A DNA stretch of 64,000 nt from Mangifera indica (Eukaryota > Streptophyta > Magnoliopsida > Sapindales > Anacardiaceae): NCBI RefSeq assembly GCF_011075055.1, contig NC_058154.1, forward strand, positions 5,071,501 to 5,135,500, given 5' to 3'. Made by a program: the position numbers and the translations under genes. This document shows, in pieces, positions 49,073 through 62,139 of this stretch (positions within the stretch are counted from its first letter, which is position 1; each line of letters begins with the position of its first letter). Below the pieces are notes generated by a model, which ran no database searches, had not been told where the DNA came from, and was given only the letters and a program-made list of their open reading frames with translations.

Positions 49073-49482
49073 CACACGTCGTCTTATCCAACATCTGTGG
49101 CATCTTGTTGCACTGGAACTTTATCAAGTTCCACATTCCTCTCACTAATTCCCTTGAAAATAAATTACTTTTGAAGAAAAATATTGGGTTGAGCAACAAA
49201 TACTTTTTACTCTTCTAGGTGGCAAAAGTAATATCCCTTAGTTTCCTTTGGGTACCCCCACAAAGATATACTTTTCAAATTTGGTTTTCAGCGTGCTTGA
49301 AGCCAATTTCTTAACATAAGTCTCATAACCCTAAATCCTTAAGTAATATAGATTGGGTTTTTGCCTAATCTACAACTTGCATGAAGTTTTGTCTGCAAAT
49401 TTGGATGTAAAATGGTTTAGTGTGTAAATGACTGTCATTAAAGCATGCCTTTAGGATAACAAGGGTAGCTCTGTGAGACTTT
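49073..49482 (-). pseudogene. Copia-1 integrase remnant
   Basis: Minus-strand remains matching 51705-52130 of the second copia copy (shared blocks: AGTAATATCCCTTAGTT, TTTGGGTACC, AAGATATACTTTTCAAA). It continues the piece broken at 36874 and stops where the truncated LTR of copia-2 begins. Confidence 0.7.
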
Positions 49483-49946
49483 TCACGTGAGAATTGTTGA
49501 CATTTACAACATACACCCATGTATTACATCAAGCTGTCTATATGAATATCCTTTGGTGAGGTCAGTCTGATGAACACATTTATAATATACACCCATGTAT
49601 TACATCAAGTTGTCTATAAATATTTTTGAAATGTGAGAATTATCACCATTTTTTGATAGGGTCACTCAACATTAATATAATCCTATCATCATTACATGTG
49701 CCCTTGTTCATTGTAATGTTGGGATTATAGATGTTTTTAAAATGATCATCTAATGTGTACATAAGGGTCTCATGATCAGTCATTTGATCCTCTTATCATA
49801 GTTATACCATTCTAAGGGCATGTTACTCGCACAATCATATAAAATGACATACACATATGAATTGAATAACAAAATTAATCCTTTATTAATTAATGAATGT
49901 AAAATTACAATTACGAATGCTAAATCAATTGACACTTACCATAATA
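49483..49946 (-). repeat. Truncated 3' LTR of copia-2
   Basis: Only the U3 end of a family-A LTR remains, ending CACTTACCATAATA beside the purine tract GCAAATGGGAGACT (minus strand, 49947-49960). ATACACCCATGTATTACATCAAG occurs twice about 83 bases apart (from 49509 and 49592), a local duplication. Confidence 0.7.
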
Positions 49947-52900
49947 GTCTCCCATTTGCACTATAGCCAATCAGTCATACATCTAATGCCCAATTTTGCT
50001 ACATGCGTATCATGTTTCTACTATGACAAATGCTTTGTTAATGGGTCAACCAAATTGTCATATGTATCAATCCTCTTTATCTGTATATCATCACGCTAAA
50101 TAATCTTTCAAATTAAGTGATATCGTTTAAGTATGTGCTTGAACCTCTGATGAGACAACAACTCCCTTCCTAATGCAATCACTTAATTGTTGTCACAACA
50201 AAGCTCAATCAGCTTAATGGTACTTAGAAATACTTCAAGTTTAGTAACAAACTTCTTGATCTATATAGCCTTTTTTGCGAGTTCTAAAAAGGTAATGTGG
50301 TCAAACTCTGTTGTAAAATTACCTACTATATTTTACTTGAAGTTTTTCCAGCTAACTATACCACTATTCAAACAAAACTCACACCATGATTGGGATTTAA
50401 AATTATCTCGATCAGTTTGGAAACTGACATCATTATAGCCTTTAATAGTGAGTTCAGTATCCCCTTCATAAACCAAGAACACATCTTTAGATCTTCTCAG
50501 GTGCTTTAAGATATTCTTGACAGCCATTTAGTGTTTTTCACTTGGATTAGATTGATATCTACTACAAATGCTCAAGGATTGTAAGACATTAACTCTCATA
50601 TATAACATGACATACATGATCAATTTGATAGCTGAGGCATATGAGATCTTACTTATATTACCTTTTTTAATTTATAAAGATGAACACATCTCTTTTGAAA
50701 GATACATACTATGAGACATGGGTAAATATCCTTTCTTGGTTCCTCCATAAAGAATCTCGTTAACATCTTATCTATACATGTGTTTTAACTTAGGCTCAGT
50801 AGTCTGCACTTTCTATCTCGGTATATTTTAATCCCAAGAATGTACACTGCTTCATTTAAGTCTTTTATGGAGAAACGTTTGTATAACTAAGCCTTTATCG
50901 ATTGCAAGTTTGGTATATCATTTCCAATAATCAAGATGTCATCGACATATAATACTAGAAATGCAATCACATTCCCATTGACCTTTTTATACATACATAA
51001 CTCATCTTCATTTTTGATAAAACCAAACTCATGAATAGTTTCATTAAAACAAATATTCCAACTTTTGGATGCTTGCTTAAGCCCATAAATAGACTTTAAT
51101 AGCTTACATACTTTATATGTCTGTCTAGAAAGAATGAAACCATTAGGTTGCATCATATCAACATCCTCTATAAGGTTACCATTCAGAAAGACAATTTTGA
51201 CATTCATCTAAAAGATTTCATAGCCATAATACATAATTATAATAAACATAATCCTAATAGGCTTAAACATAGCAACTGGCGAAAAGATTTCATTATAGTC
51301 AATGCCATATTTTTGAGTGAAACCTTTGGCAACTAATCACACTTTATAGATATACACGTTATCTTCCATGTCAGCTTTCTTTTTGAAAACCTATTTACAC
51401 CTTATGGGCTTTACCTCTTTAGGTGCATCCACCAGAGTCCATACTTAGTTCTAGTATATGAAGTCTATTTTTAATTTCATGGTATCCTACCATTTCTCAG
51501 AACCTAGACTCAAGATAACATCATCATAAGTCTTGGGCTTGTTATCAGAGATGACTAGTACATCATTGTGTTGAGTCATAAGAAAAACAAATATTTTTGG
51601 CTTAGGACATACTCATGTAGACTTACGTAGCTTTTATATGCTCTGAGATTGTTCTTCTCGAGATAAAGGAACTTCCTCATCGTGATCAACCATCTATGAT
51701 GACACATCATCCTATCTAATATCTGTAGTACCTTGTGAAGCAGTAACTTTATCTAGTTCTTAAGAATGAATCCGATGAAGTTCTAGTCTTCTTGAGAATG
51801 AATTCCTTCTCAAAGAACACTTAAGTGCGAGCAACAAGGACTTTTTGCTTTTCTAAAGGGTAGAAGTAGTATCCCTTAGTTACCTTTGGGTACCTTACAA
51901 AGATACACTTTTCAAACTTAGTGTTCACCTTGTTTAAAGTCAATTTATTGGCATATGCTTCACAGCCACAAATCTTCAAGTAATCTAAATTAGACTTTTG
52001 CTTGGTCTATAACTCGTATAGAGTTTTATCCATAGATTTAGATAGGACAAAGTTCAGTGTATAAGCAGTAGTCTATAGTGCATAACCCCAAAAAGACATA
52101 GGTAGATCGATGAGACTCATCAAGGAGCTGACCATTTCCATCAAGGTTCTATTCCTTTGTACAGATACATTATTATGCTCTAATGTACCAAGAGGAATGA
52201 GTTGAGAAACTATCACATGTTCATTCAGGTATTCTCTGAATTTAATACTCAGGTATTCATTTCTACGATTGCTATGAATGATTTTTCCAAGTTCTTTTTC
52301 TACCTTGTTCTTATATTCTTTGAATTTGTCAAAGCATTCAAACTTATATTTAAAAAAAAAACACATAGTCGTATATACTAAAGTTATTAATTAATATGAC
52401 AAAGTAGGTTTTACCATATCTATTATGCATTGTCATAACCCTACACACATCAGTCACCTTTTCACTATGTTTAGTGAAAAACACTTTCGCCTAAACCCTA
52501 TGTGTTTCGGTTTGACCTAAATCAATATATTGTCATAATACTTTTTGTTTAAGAAGCCTCGATATATGTTTCGGTCCTATATGGCCTAACCTATATTGCC
52601 ACATATATGTGGTACTCAGCTTATTTGAATTTAATTGTTTATTACTTTGCATATTGAGAATTTAACTATCTAGTTTTAGAATTTATAAACCATTATGCAA
52701 CTCAGTTGTTTTATAGAGAATATTATTTAAGTTAATAGGTATAGTACCACCAATAATAAAAAATAAATATCTCTCTTTATCCAAAACAAACATAGAAACT
52801 GAGTTTTTAGAAATAGAAGAAACATAATAACAATTATCTAATTCTAAAATTAGCCCAGTGGATAACTTAAGATAATAAACCTCTACAGCTAATACAACAA

Positions 52901-53860
52901 CATGTGCTTCATTTCTAACACATAGGTCAACCTTTCATTTATCAAACAATCTACTTTACCATAGTCCTTGCATAATCATAATAAATATGAGAATGACATC
53001 TTGTATCTACAACCGAAGATAAACAAAGAAAATACTTTATCTCAGTGACAAACATGCCTTAAGTAGAAGCTTTAGCTACCTTCTTCTTCTTGTTCTTTAA
53101 AAAGGCTTTGCAATGTCTGCTCTAGTGACTAGCTTTGCCACAATAAAAGCACACAACATTTCATTTCCTCACACTACTTATTGGCTAAGTAGCAGTATTT
53201 GGTTGTTTTTTGCTTTACGTTTAGGTTTTGTCTTTGCCTTTAGCTTTAGATCTAGGTGCATAGGCTTCAACCACACACATATTAGTTGAAGCTACCTTTT
53301 GTACCTCTTGTTTAGTTTGCTTAAGCATATGCAATAACTTCTCAAGGGTTTTCTTTTTTTCTTATATGTTAAAATTTACGATTTAGGGAGAGATTTCAAC
53401 ACCAGGTCAATGACAAGCTTATTGTCTATGATGTAGCCCAAGCTCGCCAACCGCTTAATGTATCTTGGCCAACTTGTCTTCCTTCAGAGAGTTTGCAATC
53501 AAACAGTGCACTTGACACCTCATATCGTTCAACCCTCACATGAGTGGCATATAACTCTAGAAGGTGTGTAATAATGGGTGAAACATTCATTTCTTCATGT
53601 TGTTTTTGAAGCTTAGGTGACATGAAAGTTAGTATAAGACACTAAGCTTCCACAAAGTCATTGATATACTTATTAAAGGTATCTTTTTCCTTCTGTGTGG
53701 CATTAGGACTAGGCTCACAAGATAATGACCACTCAAGGATGTATAACCTCTTTTTTTGATATAGAATAATCTAAAGATTTTTGTACCAATTAGTAAAATT
53801 GTTTCCAATAAGCCTATTTTCTTTTTGAGAATTGATGGATACATTGGGTTTAACATGTGA
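49947..53860 (-). pseudogene. Copia-2 gag-pol remnant
   Basis: Decayed Ty1/copia polyprotein, read on the minus strand. Gag N-terminus is at about 53629-53860 (GLLETILLIGTKIFRLFY). A CCHC knuckle lies at 53110-53151 (CFYCGKASH, with a stop before its last Cys). Integrase core remains are at 52073-52366, where HSNRRNEYLS stands for the usual catalytic-Asp block and so has lost its Asp; the NR-TLMEM segment also lies there. RT is at 50887-51207 (SIYGLKQASKSW, YVDDILIIGND), with the linker and RNase H at 49990-50527 (GYNDVSFQTDRD). Many stops and shifts break it. The longest open pieces are about 100 codons. It is the best reference for ordering the copia-1 fragments. Confidence 0.85.
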
Positions 53861-55746
53861 TTATTTGACTTACAATTTAGAGATTAAGGAATTAGTAATT
53901 TTATTCTCTGTTATTATTTATTTTGATTAGTGACTTAATTAAAATGATCTCACTATTTTCCTCAAGTTAATAGCTCTCACTATTATATTAAAAAAGCTCT
54001 AGTGAATTTTTTAGTAGACTGAGATCCCATTATATTAATTTTCCCTTTTGCTTTGGTGAATAAATTCAAATTAATCAAATAGATAAATTTCAAATTAATC
54101 AACAAAAGCCCATGATCTCAAGCTAGGTTTTACCCCAACAAATCATGCAACCTCAAATGTGACTATTGGTGTAAGTATGGTAAATGCTACATATCTCCTT
54201 ATATCGATAAATGCATTCCCTACTCATGCCTCTAATATACTTCATCTTCACTTTGACAAACAAGCAAAACACACTAGTTAAGTTGGACCCAATATAAACA
54301 TCTCCTGATTTTCTGTCTAGTAGAAGTTTACCTTTCGCTTTGGCAAAGGAGGTTCCAATAAACAAAGGCTTAATTAGGGCTTCATATTGAAAGACACCAA
54401 TTTAATCGTAGATTTAATATTTAATTTAAGGGTTTTAATTAATTAAACTCATTAGATTAAAGTTGTATCTTAGGTGATATTTGCAAAATATAACCATCCA
54501 TGTACATACAACAACATAAAAATAAATGTCCCAACACACAACTATAACTAATGTCAAGCCCTTCAAGTCAAAAGGGATTTAACTGGTCAACCTAGGATAA
54601 TCTTTATCTTCGGTTCTTCACGCTTACATAGCTTTGTTTCCTAGTTACATAATTCTAAGAAAACAAATTAACAACTTAAACTAAAGAAGAAAAGGGATTA
54701 AGGTAGGGCGTAAACCTTATTTCTGAACCCAAAGAAAATAAAATAAAAAACATTCACATTAGTTCTTTGGATATGCATTGAGCACTATACACACATACAT
54801 CCATACATATATATCCAATTAAAATTAAATTTTAATTATTATTTAGCCAAATGTAAAATTACCGTTGATCCTTGAAGTTTTGCAAAATTATTATTCAACT
54901 CCAAAACTAAAGAAAATTTAAATTCAGCCCAAATTCAACAGAATATGATCAAATTGTAATTTTTAACTTTATCAAGTGTGTAGACATGATGTCTAGTCAT
55001 GATTATGGAATTCAACAAAATTCTAGAAGGATGTATGATTAGTACACAACCAGACCAATATGAAAACTTGTCCAATTGTGACACATAATTGTCTCATGAT
55101 TGGACACGTGGTGCTATGATAAGTATAGCTAGACCAACATGAAAATTAGTCTAACTGTGACACCATTAGGTGCCACCAGCCATGATGTGTCACGGTTGGA
55201 CCAAACTGGAGAATGGTCCAGCCGTGACACCTTTAGGTGTTCTTCATATGTCATGGCTGGACTAATTTGAAGATGGTCTAATCGTGACACTTATGGTGCT
55301 AAACATCAAGTGATGTGTCATGGTTGGACCAAACTTGGTCTAGTTGTGACACCTTATTTAGTGCAAGGTCCTTACAAATGACACCTTCATTCATGATAGT
55401 TTTTTAGAAGAGTCTTTTGGATTTTCTAATGATGAAAAATCCTGAGAATCCTATTCTCGACAAGCCTTTATCGAGGTGAGGAAATATGATATGTAAACTT
55501 TACTTACTCTAGCAGATCGACTTTCAACCTATAAAATAATAAAACTCAAAGAAAACAATTAGAAATCGACACTCAATAATTTAACACACGCTTACATTAT
55601 TCATGAAACTCTATAAATCATGTGGTAACACGATTGCAAACCATCTTTACCAATTTAAGGTTTTGATTAATTTAATTATGTGCAACAACAAGTAAAATAA
55701 TCAAAACTGTGAGGTATAATTTTCATGAAAATATACCTGAACGATA
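53861..55746 (-). other. Copia-2 untranslated leader
   Basis: About 1.9 kb between the 5' LTR/primer site and gag, without coding signal. It is AT-rich, with a GC-richer block at 55030-55370 made of repeated, inverted TGTCAC/TGGACCA units (see the hairpin entry). Confidence 0.65.
55030..55370. repeat. Array of related hairpins in the copia-2 leader
   Basis: Units built on GTGTCA-GG-TGGACCA and its complement recur about every 70-100 bases. The best hairpin is 55187-55230, with 17-base arms (one mismatch) around a 10-base loop. A second imperfect one lies at about 55313-55353 (GTGTCATGGTTGGACCAA with its partner). Confidence 0.8.
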
Positions 55747-55758
55747 GCTCTGATATTA
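55747..55758 (-). other. Copia-2 primer-binding site
   Basis: The minus strand reads TAATATCAGAGC, two changes from TGGTATCAGAGC, one base from the LTR end at 55760. Confidence 0.7.
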
Positions 55759-55759
55759 C

Positions 55760-57510
55760 TGTAGCGTTTTAAGGCACTAATAACTGGCAGTACAAGAGAA
55801 TTAAAATTTTATATAATCATACTATCCTAAAACCTGACTAGGATACCTATTTTAAAACATATTTAACATGAACATTCAAAACAACCATAAGTTGTTTTAG
55901 GATTTATACCTATGTTGAAGGGTCTTCCAAGTCTTCACGTGGTAAAGAAACAAACATTATCCAATCCTCGTAAGGTGATGTCTTGGTATCCACATAGAGC
56001 ATGAACATGAGAGACTGTCTAGAAAGAAAGCTGTTAGGGCTCCTTTGCTAGATGAGAACATGTTCACAGGAAAAGAGAAATTTCAGATAACCAATGGTTA
56101 GGGTTTTCTAAATCTATATATGTATTAGATAATATTTAACTCATGCTTATTATTATTTATTTATATGCAGGTGTCCAAGTGCAATAAGAGGATAGCTTAT
56201 ACTGGACACCATCAACACGTGTATAGGTGGTACACTTATGTACCTCTTGACACACTTTAAACTATGCATGGATGGCCACGAAATTGTACCATCCAACATG
56301 AATCATGCTTTGCACAATTGGACAAGGCTTGTCCAACCGTACCATGATTAACCTTTGCAAAGTTGGAAAATTTCTTGTTCAATTGTGCCTAGCTTTTACT
56401 TTGCATGGTACCATGCACACCAAAGGATTTTAGTCAAACATGGTCAATAGAGTTCTCTTTCTCCCTAAACACCAGGATTGTCATCAAACGATCCTTACCT
56501 CTGGGTTTGTATAAACCCTTATATGCATGTGATTGATAAGGTATCTATCAAACTGAAAGTGTATGAATACAAGTCAAATTTAGACACAGACCAATATTAG
56601 CCTCTAGCAAAACATTATGGCCACCTAAACAACAAAGTGTCAATAGACATCTCTTAAGCTTTTATAACATCATAGTTATGTTCAATTCAATCCTTTCGTT
56701 AACTAATATCTTTCAAGGTTGAGACATAAAAATATGTCTATCTTAATAGTTCTTTAGTATGAATTGATACACATTAATGACTTTCACAGATTAGGCTACA
56801 ACCTTCTCCCATTATGGTCACAGATTCAAGCAATCATAAATGTCATTTAGTATTCTTATATGAGATATCTTCTCTTGTACTTAGGAGTGACAATTCATTT
56901 ATTGATTAACCATAACATCCATGTATCTCTTGATATGGTCGTACATTACCTTTATAATACCTAGTTACGATGGTACTTTGGATAATTTCAAACCATACTA
57001 ATCATTACATGAGACGATCTAGTGACCTCAAGTCATAGGATCACATGTACCTATAGTGTTTAGAGGATTTATTTTACAGACATTAAAACAACCATCCATA
57101 TAGATATCTTTTGGTAAAGTTAGTCTGATGAACACATCTACAATGTACACCTATGTGTTACACCAAACTGTCTATGAATAACTTCAATATGTGAGAGTTG
57201 TCACCACCTTTTGGTAGGGTCGTTCAACACTATGATAATCTTATCATCATTATATGTACCCTTGTTCATTGTAATGTTGGGATTACGAATGTTTCTAGAA
57301 TGACCACCTAATATGTACATAGGGTTCTCATATTCAGTCATATGATCCCCTTGTCATAGTTCTATGATTCTAAAGGTATGTTATTCGTACAATCATATAA
57401 AAAGACACACTCATGTGAATTGAGTAATAATTAATCCTTTATTAATTAATGAATATAAAATTACTATTACAAATGTCAAATTAATTGGCTCGAAGGCACA
57501 TACTCTGACA
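55760..57510 (-). repeat. Copia-2 5' LTR (family A, full length)
   Basis: The plus strand begins TGTAGCGTTTTAAGGCAC and ends CATACTCTGACA, 1751 bases, the cleanest minus-strand family-A LTR in the window. Confidence 0.8.
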
Positions 57511-58371
57511 TTACATAGAAACACACATGTGAGATATAGCTATTGAATTTATAATCTAGGAATGATTATTTGAATCCAAACTTAATTCGAATTCAATGAC
57601 TTGACAGTGGATTATATCTATTTTGTTTTTCTTAAGACTGTTGAGGAACAAAGGACAATTCCTCTTCCAATGTCTATCCTACTAACAATAGAAACACTTT
57701 CCTTTTGCTTTCACTTTCTTTGCCTTGATACCACCTTTCTTAAAATTCCCTTTCCTGGGTCCAATATTTAAACCTTTTTTTATTGCTTTTTGGGCCTTTT
57801 ATTGACCTTGTTGGTAAAAGTCACATAGACAACCATATGTCTAGAGTCATTCGTCCTTTACTTGTAAAACTCTTAAAGCTCATTAAACAACTCAGGGAGT
57901 GTTCACTTTGATATGGTTTCGTGGGACCTTACCCCAAACATCTAATTGTCCCAATGTATTAATCATTTTTATGACATGTTCATCTAGGGGCATATTTTCC
58001 CTTAATCTCATGCTAAAGAGCGAAACACATAGCTTATACTCGACTACTCTCGAGTTCTTACTATACAATTTTTATAAAGCAATAAAGATATCATAAGCCC
58101 CTGAAACATTTTCGTGCTTAGTTTAGAGCTCCCTATTCATTGAGACTAGTATGTAGCCTCGAGTTTTCCTGTTATCTTTAACCTATGCCTCAAACGTTTT
58201 ACGTTCCTTATAAGAGGCATCTAGAGCTATATTAATAGGAAACATCGCTTCCAAGATGTAACCAATCTTTTCGAAGTCTAGTACTATTTGAAGATTCATT
58301 AACCAATCCTTGAAGTTGGGTCCAATTAAAATATTATTATCCAAGATCCTTAGGAGTACATTGTTGGCCAT
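57511..58371 (-). pseudogene. Copia-1 gag remnant
   Basis: The minus strand begins at ATG 58371 with a copia gag N-terminus (ILIGPNFKDWLMNLQIVLDF; 62 codons open). It ends near a CCHC knuckle at 57655-57696 whose Cys and His residues are kept (CFYC, DRHWKRNC) but which has two stops inside. Gag coats element RNA. It is the expected 5' coding part of copia-1, cut off from integrase by copia-2. Confidence 0.82.
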
Positions 58372-59159
58372 TTTTCGAATATATCATAATAAAAAAAAAT
58401 ACAACAAAGAGAAATAGTTTTTATTGGTGACTCACATATATGAATTTAAACCCTTTTTATTGCATATTTTCATTAGCTCCCACTATTTTATTTGAATCTC
58501 ACATTTCCTCAAATAGGATACAAAAATTATGTTAGATAAAATATCTAGTGGAGAATCGAATTCTTATTAAACGTAATTAACCTCACATAACAAATATATT
58601 GGTTAATTAAATTTAATAAGTAGGAAACCCTTACCATTTATATCTCTATACAAGACTCTATTCATTTTCATGTCCTTTCGCTTCGAATACCTCACATAAT
58701 ATAGAGATCTTGGTAACCTTAGCTAATTAAATCCAAACCATCATACTTCCTAAAACGACATTCTTATCATGTCCTCACATAATAGGTATGATGTAAATAA
58801 CTATCCAAGAACAAAATAAATTTAATTTCATGACCTAAATTTCATATCCATCGCATAATAGAATTTTTAGGATATTGAAATTTATGTAATATAATTTAAC
58901 TATCTCATGATGGGAGACATTGATTTAATAATTTTAATTAGAGAGATTTAGGTTTAACTTAATATTTAATGAAGTTCATTTGCATGACATACATACATCA
59001 CATATACATATAATATAAATCATAGTAGGATGATCATAGGGTTTTCGAAAACTATGACCTAATGACAAACTATTCACCTAAGTCTAAGTCTTCATTTGGA
59101 TCACCATCCAGATTACCTTCAAGTTCTTGTCCATCTGTTTTGATTACATTTGAAGCTTA
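58372..59159 (-). other. Probable copia-1 leader
   Basis: Non-coding, AT-rich DNA upstream of the copia-1 gag start, similar in character to the copia-2 leader (CTCCCACTAT and CCTCACATAAT-type blocks repeated). No primer site was found. Confidence 0.4.
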
Positions 59160-62139
59160 GGTACGCAGACCTGATAAATATAATTAAATGAAATACAAAT
59201 CTATTAATAAAAGAATATTAAACCCAATACTTAAACTTTGGAAAATGGCAAATTACACCTATGATCATTCCCAAGTAATCCGTCCATCTAGTTAAATTAA
59301 TATTTAATACAAAATATGAACTCATTCACATCCAATTAAATATTAATTCATAAAATTTGATCTAATAAAAAATAATAAATAACATGCAATGATTCAATTA
59401 CAAATGATATAATGCTTAATATAAATATTCTTTGATATTTATTTTAGATAACTTTGGTCTAATAATAGACCAAAATGTCATGACTACTCTTGCAATTTAA
59501 TATTATTAATTTTTAAATTGGTATCAAATGATTATATCAACTATCACATCCATTAACATTACGAGCTAGTTGGTATAGTGTAATATAAAAAATATTATAT
59601 TTACCATCATATTAATTTATGCCAACTTTCATACTCAATCACCATTAAGAGCTAGTTGATATTTGTGCATGACATCATCACTTGATCAACATTAAACAAA
59701 GCAAAAGGGCACATGTGTCACTTCACATGCCTTCTAAAATGTTTAATTTCATATCAGCATTAGATCATATTAAATAAAATAAAACCCTAATCATAAATGG
59801 TCATTTAAATAAATTGTCTATTTTTTTAACATGCATCATAACCTTTATTTATCATATGTAACTACATTAATCACATAAATTATTATCTTCATCAAAGTGC
59901 CTTGATCAACATTAAAACATCATTTAGCATATCCAAATGAAAATTTGAAAAATCCAGAAATTTTATTATGGACTATTCATTACATATATGCTCACAAACT
60001 AATGTATCATCATACATTAATGCCTCTAATGCATATACCATATTTGCATGCCTCTAATACATGAATTTTGTGTCCAATACATAAAATTTCATCAAATAAA
60101 AAACATCGAGTACATCATATACACATGGAGGTTGAAGCATGTAAAATATCCATTAAGCTTCATTGTGATTTTTCAAGCCAAATCACATAACAAGCTACAC
60201 ATGCATGCCCTTAAATCATATCATTTATACATCAAGCACAAAATGAACTCAAAATAGAATGAATATCAAAATATTCATGGCTCCCATGACATGCATTCTT
60301 ATTTCATGAATCAAGATTCAATCTACAATAGCATGCAAAAAATGAGCACAAACACATTTATCATATGAACACGTCATCATGTCTATGTCATTTATTACTT
60401 GTTATTCATCTTAAAATCACTAGAACATGAAAAAAAAAATCAAGAACCTGATCAAGATGGTCTAGCCAAGACATTCAAGAGAAGATTATGCTTGGAAAAA
60501 ATGATATTAGGGCAAAACTAGAACATCCAAGCATATGTGTGATACCCATACAACTTTTATGCATACATTTAGCTTAAAAACGACATGCAAGGAGCTATTC
60601 TAGCTCTAATACAATTTTGAAAGTAAAATGATGAAGAAAAAGATGCAAAGAAGACATACAAGCTTAAGAGGGAAAAAAACCAAGCATAAATTAACAAATG
60701 AGAAGAGTTAGAGATTTTTATCTACTCTTTTGCCTCCTATGGATATAGGGTGATGGATTTGAGTCCTCCAAATGCAAGATTCACTTAGCCAAAGGAAAGA
60801 AGAGAAAAAGAGAAAGTGTATTTTGTCTAGTAAGAGAAGAAGAAGTGTAAAAATGATATTAGTTCATTCAAATGAACTAGAAAGCTTCCTTTTATAATGG
60901 TGGCTTTTTTGCAATTTCAAAATTCTTATTTGGTCCACTAATCTTTTAATTTAAAGATATGCCATGCATGTGTATCTTTTTTACACTTTAGCCACATTTA
61001 TTCCATCTCACTAACACCTTAACTTTTAAGATGTTACCTTTGCACCCATATAACCTTTATATGAACTTTTTATTATCTTTTGAAAGTGCTAGCCAACCTT
61101 AGATAATTAATTCTTCCTCTTTAAAGTTTGGTTTACTGGTGTAACTCTTTAGGTTCACCATGTCATAGTCGTGAGTCTCTTTTTGAACGATCTGAAAGTG
61201 CATCTAAAAAACTTAATAATTATAGTAAACATCTAGTAATGTGTCATAACCCTTAAACCATGATGAAAAAATGCTTCATCAAACCTAATAACTTCAATCG
61301 TTTGTTTCGTGTAGGTGATATCCTTCTGTTATGCAATCCAAATCAATTTCAAACTTATGAATCATCAAAGCCATAATTTCAATTTTTGTACAAATCATCA
61401 ATTTAAATATTCAGAATACATCATAATGACCATCCTTCGCATGACTTATATTATACTCTGACAAGAGATTCAATTTCTAATATTTATCATAATTTGTTTT
61501 AGAATTGAGATTCGAATTGAATTAATAGATATTCAAAACCCAAAACTTTCTGAGTCAATAGATCCTATATTGACCTTCTTCTTTATATACAAATAACACA
61601 TGACCAATATGGTTTGTCTTATAGGATGTGATTAACCTCGTATTTGCACACTATATAAATCAGGCATATCTCTATTGGATCTGACCATGACCTCTAATGT
61701 CAAAGAATTACTTCGTATATTAGTACAATCTTATGATACGTTATTGACTATGATTTAATGACCATGTGACTTATTGTTATTGGTTATATTCAAAAAATGA
61801 TTTCTTAATTGTTAATCCATACCAATACCCTAATGACATGACCATCATCGTCACCCAACCTAATTTCATCTCATGACATTCAACAGAGATATTTGATATG
61901 CCTACTTTGTGATATAATTGTCAAGTTATGTTGAACAATTTGACGACTCAATTTGTATATTAAGTGAGTCATCTAGATAGTTTACATACATACTTTATAT
62001 TATTGCACATAAAGGAAACAACTTATGCATATGAACAAAAAGACTACTTCTTTTATTAATAAGTCATGATAACTATACTTTTGAGATAAAATGCCCTAGA
62101 ATTGACAACACGAATGGTTCATAGGGCATACACTAACAA
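59160..62139. other. Unresolved AT-rich region
   Basis: No coding signal on either strand, no primer site, no clear TG...CA ends. GAGCTAGTTGGTAT and GAGCTAGTTGATAT recur near 59566 and 59649. A purine-rich block lies at 60600-60860. It should contain the missing 5' LTR of copia-1 or an unrelated old LTR; I could not decide. Confidence 0.4.

Larger units (their letters stand above)
49483..57510 (-). mobile_element. Copia-2: second family-A Ty1/copia element, inserted in copia-1
   Basis: Truncated 3' LTR (49483-49946), pol and gag remains (49947-53860), a long leader (53861-55746), primer site (55747-55758) and full 5' LTR (55760-57510), all minus strand. It lies between the integrase and gag pieces of copia-1. 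Both partners lost sequence at the left junction: about 1.3 kb of this LTR and about 0.95 kb of copia-1. Confidence 0.78.
12203..58371 (-). mobile_element. Copia-1: one old Ty1/copia element split by nested insertions
   Basis: The 3' LTR (12203-13213) is followed on the minus strand by pieces of one copia polyprotein at 13214-13984, 15840-15985, 36024-36874, 49073-49482 and 57511-58371. Each piece aligns by eye to successive parts of the second copy at 49947-53860, in the same order and strand, so they were once contiguous. Between the last two pieces about 0.95 kb is missing. The 5' LTR was not recognised; the gag start at 58371 is the last part I can assign with confidence. Confidence 0.75.
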
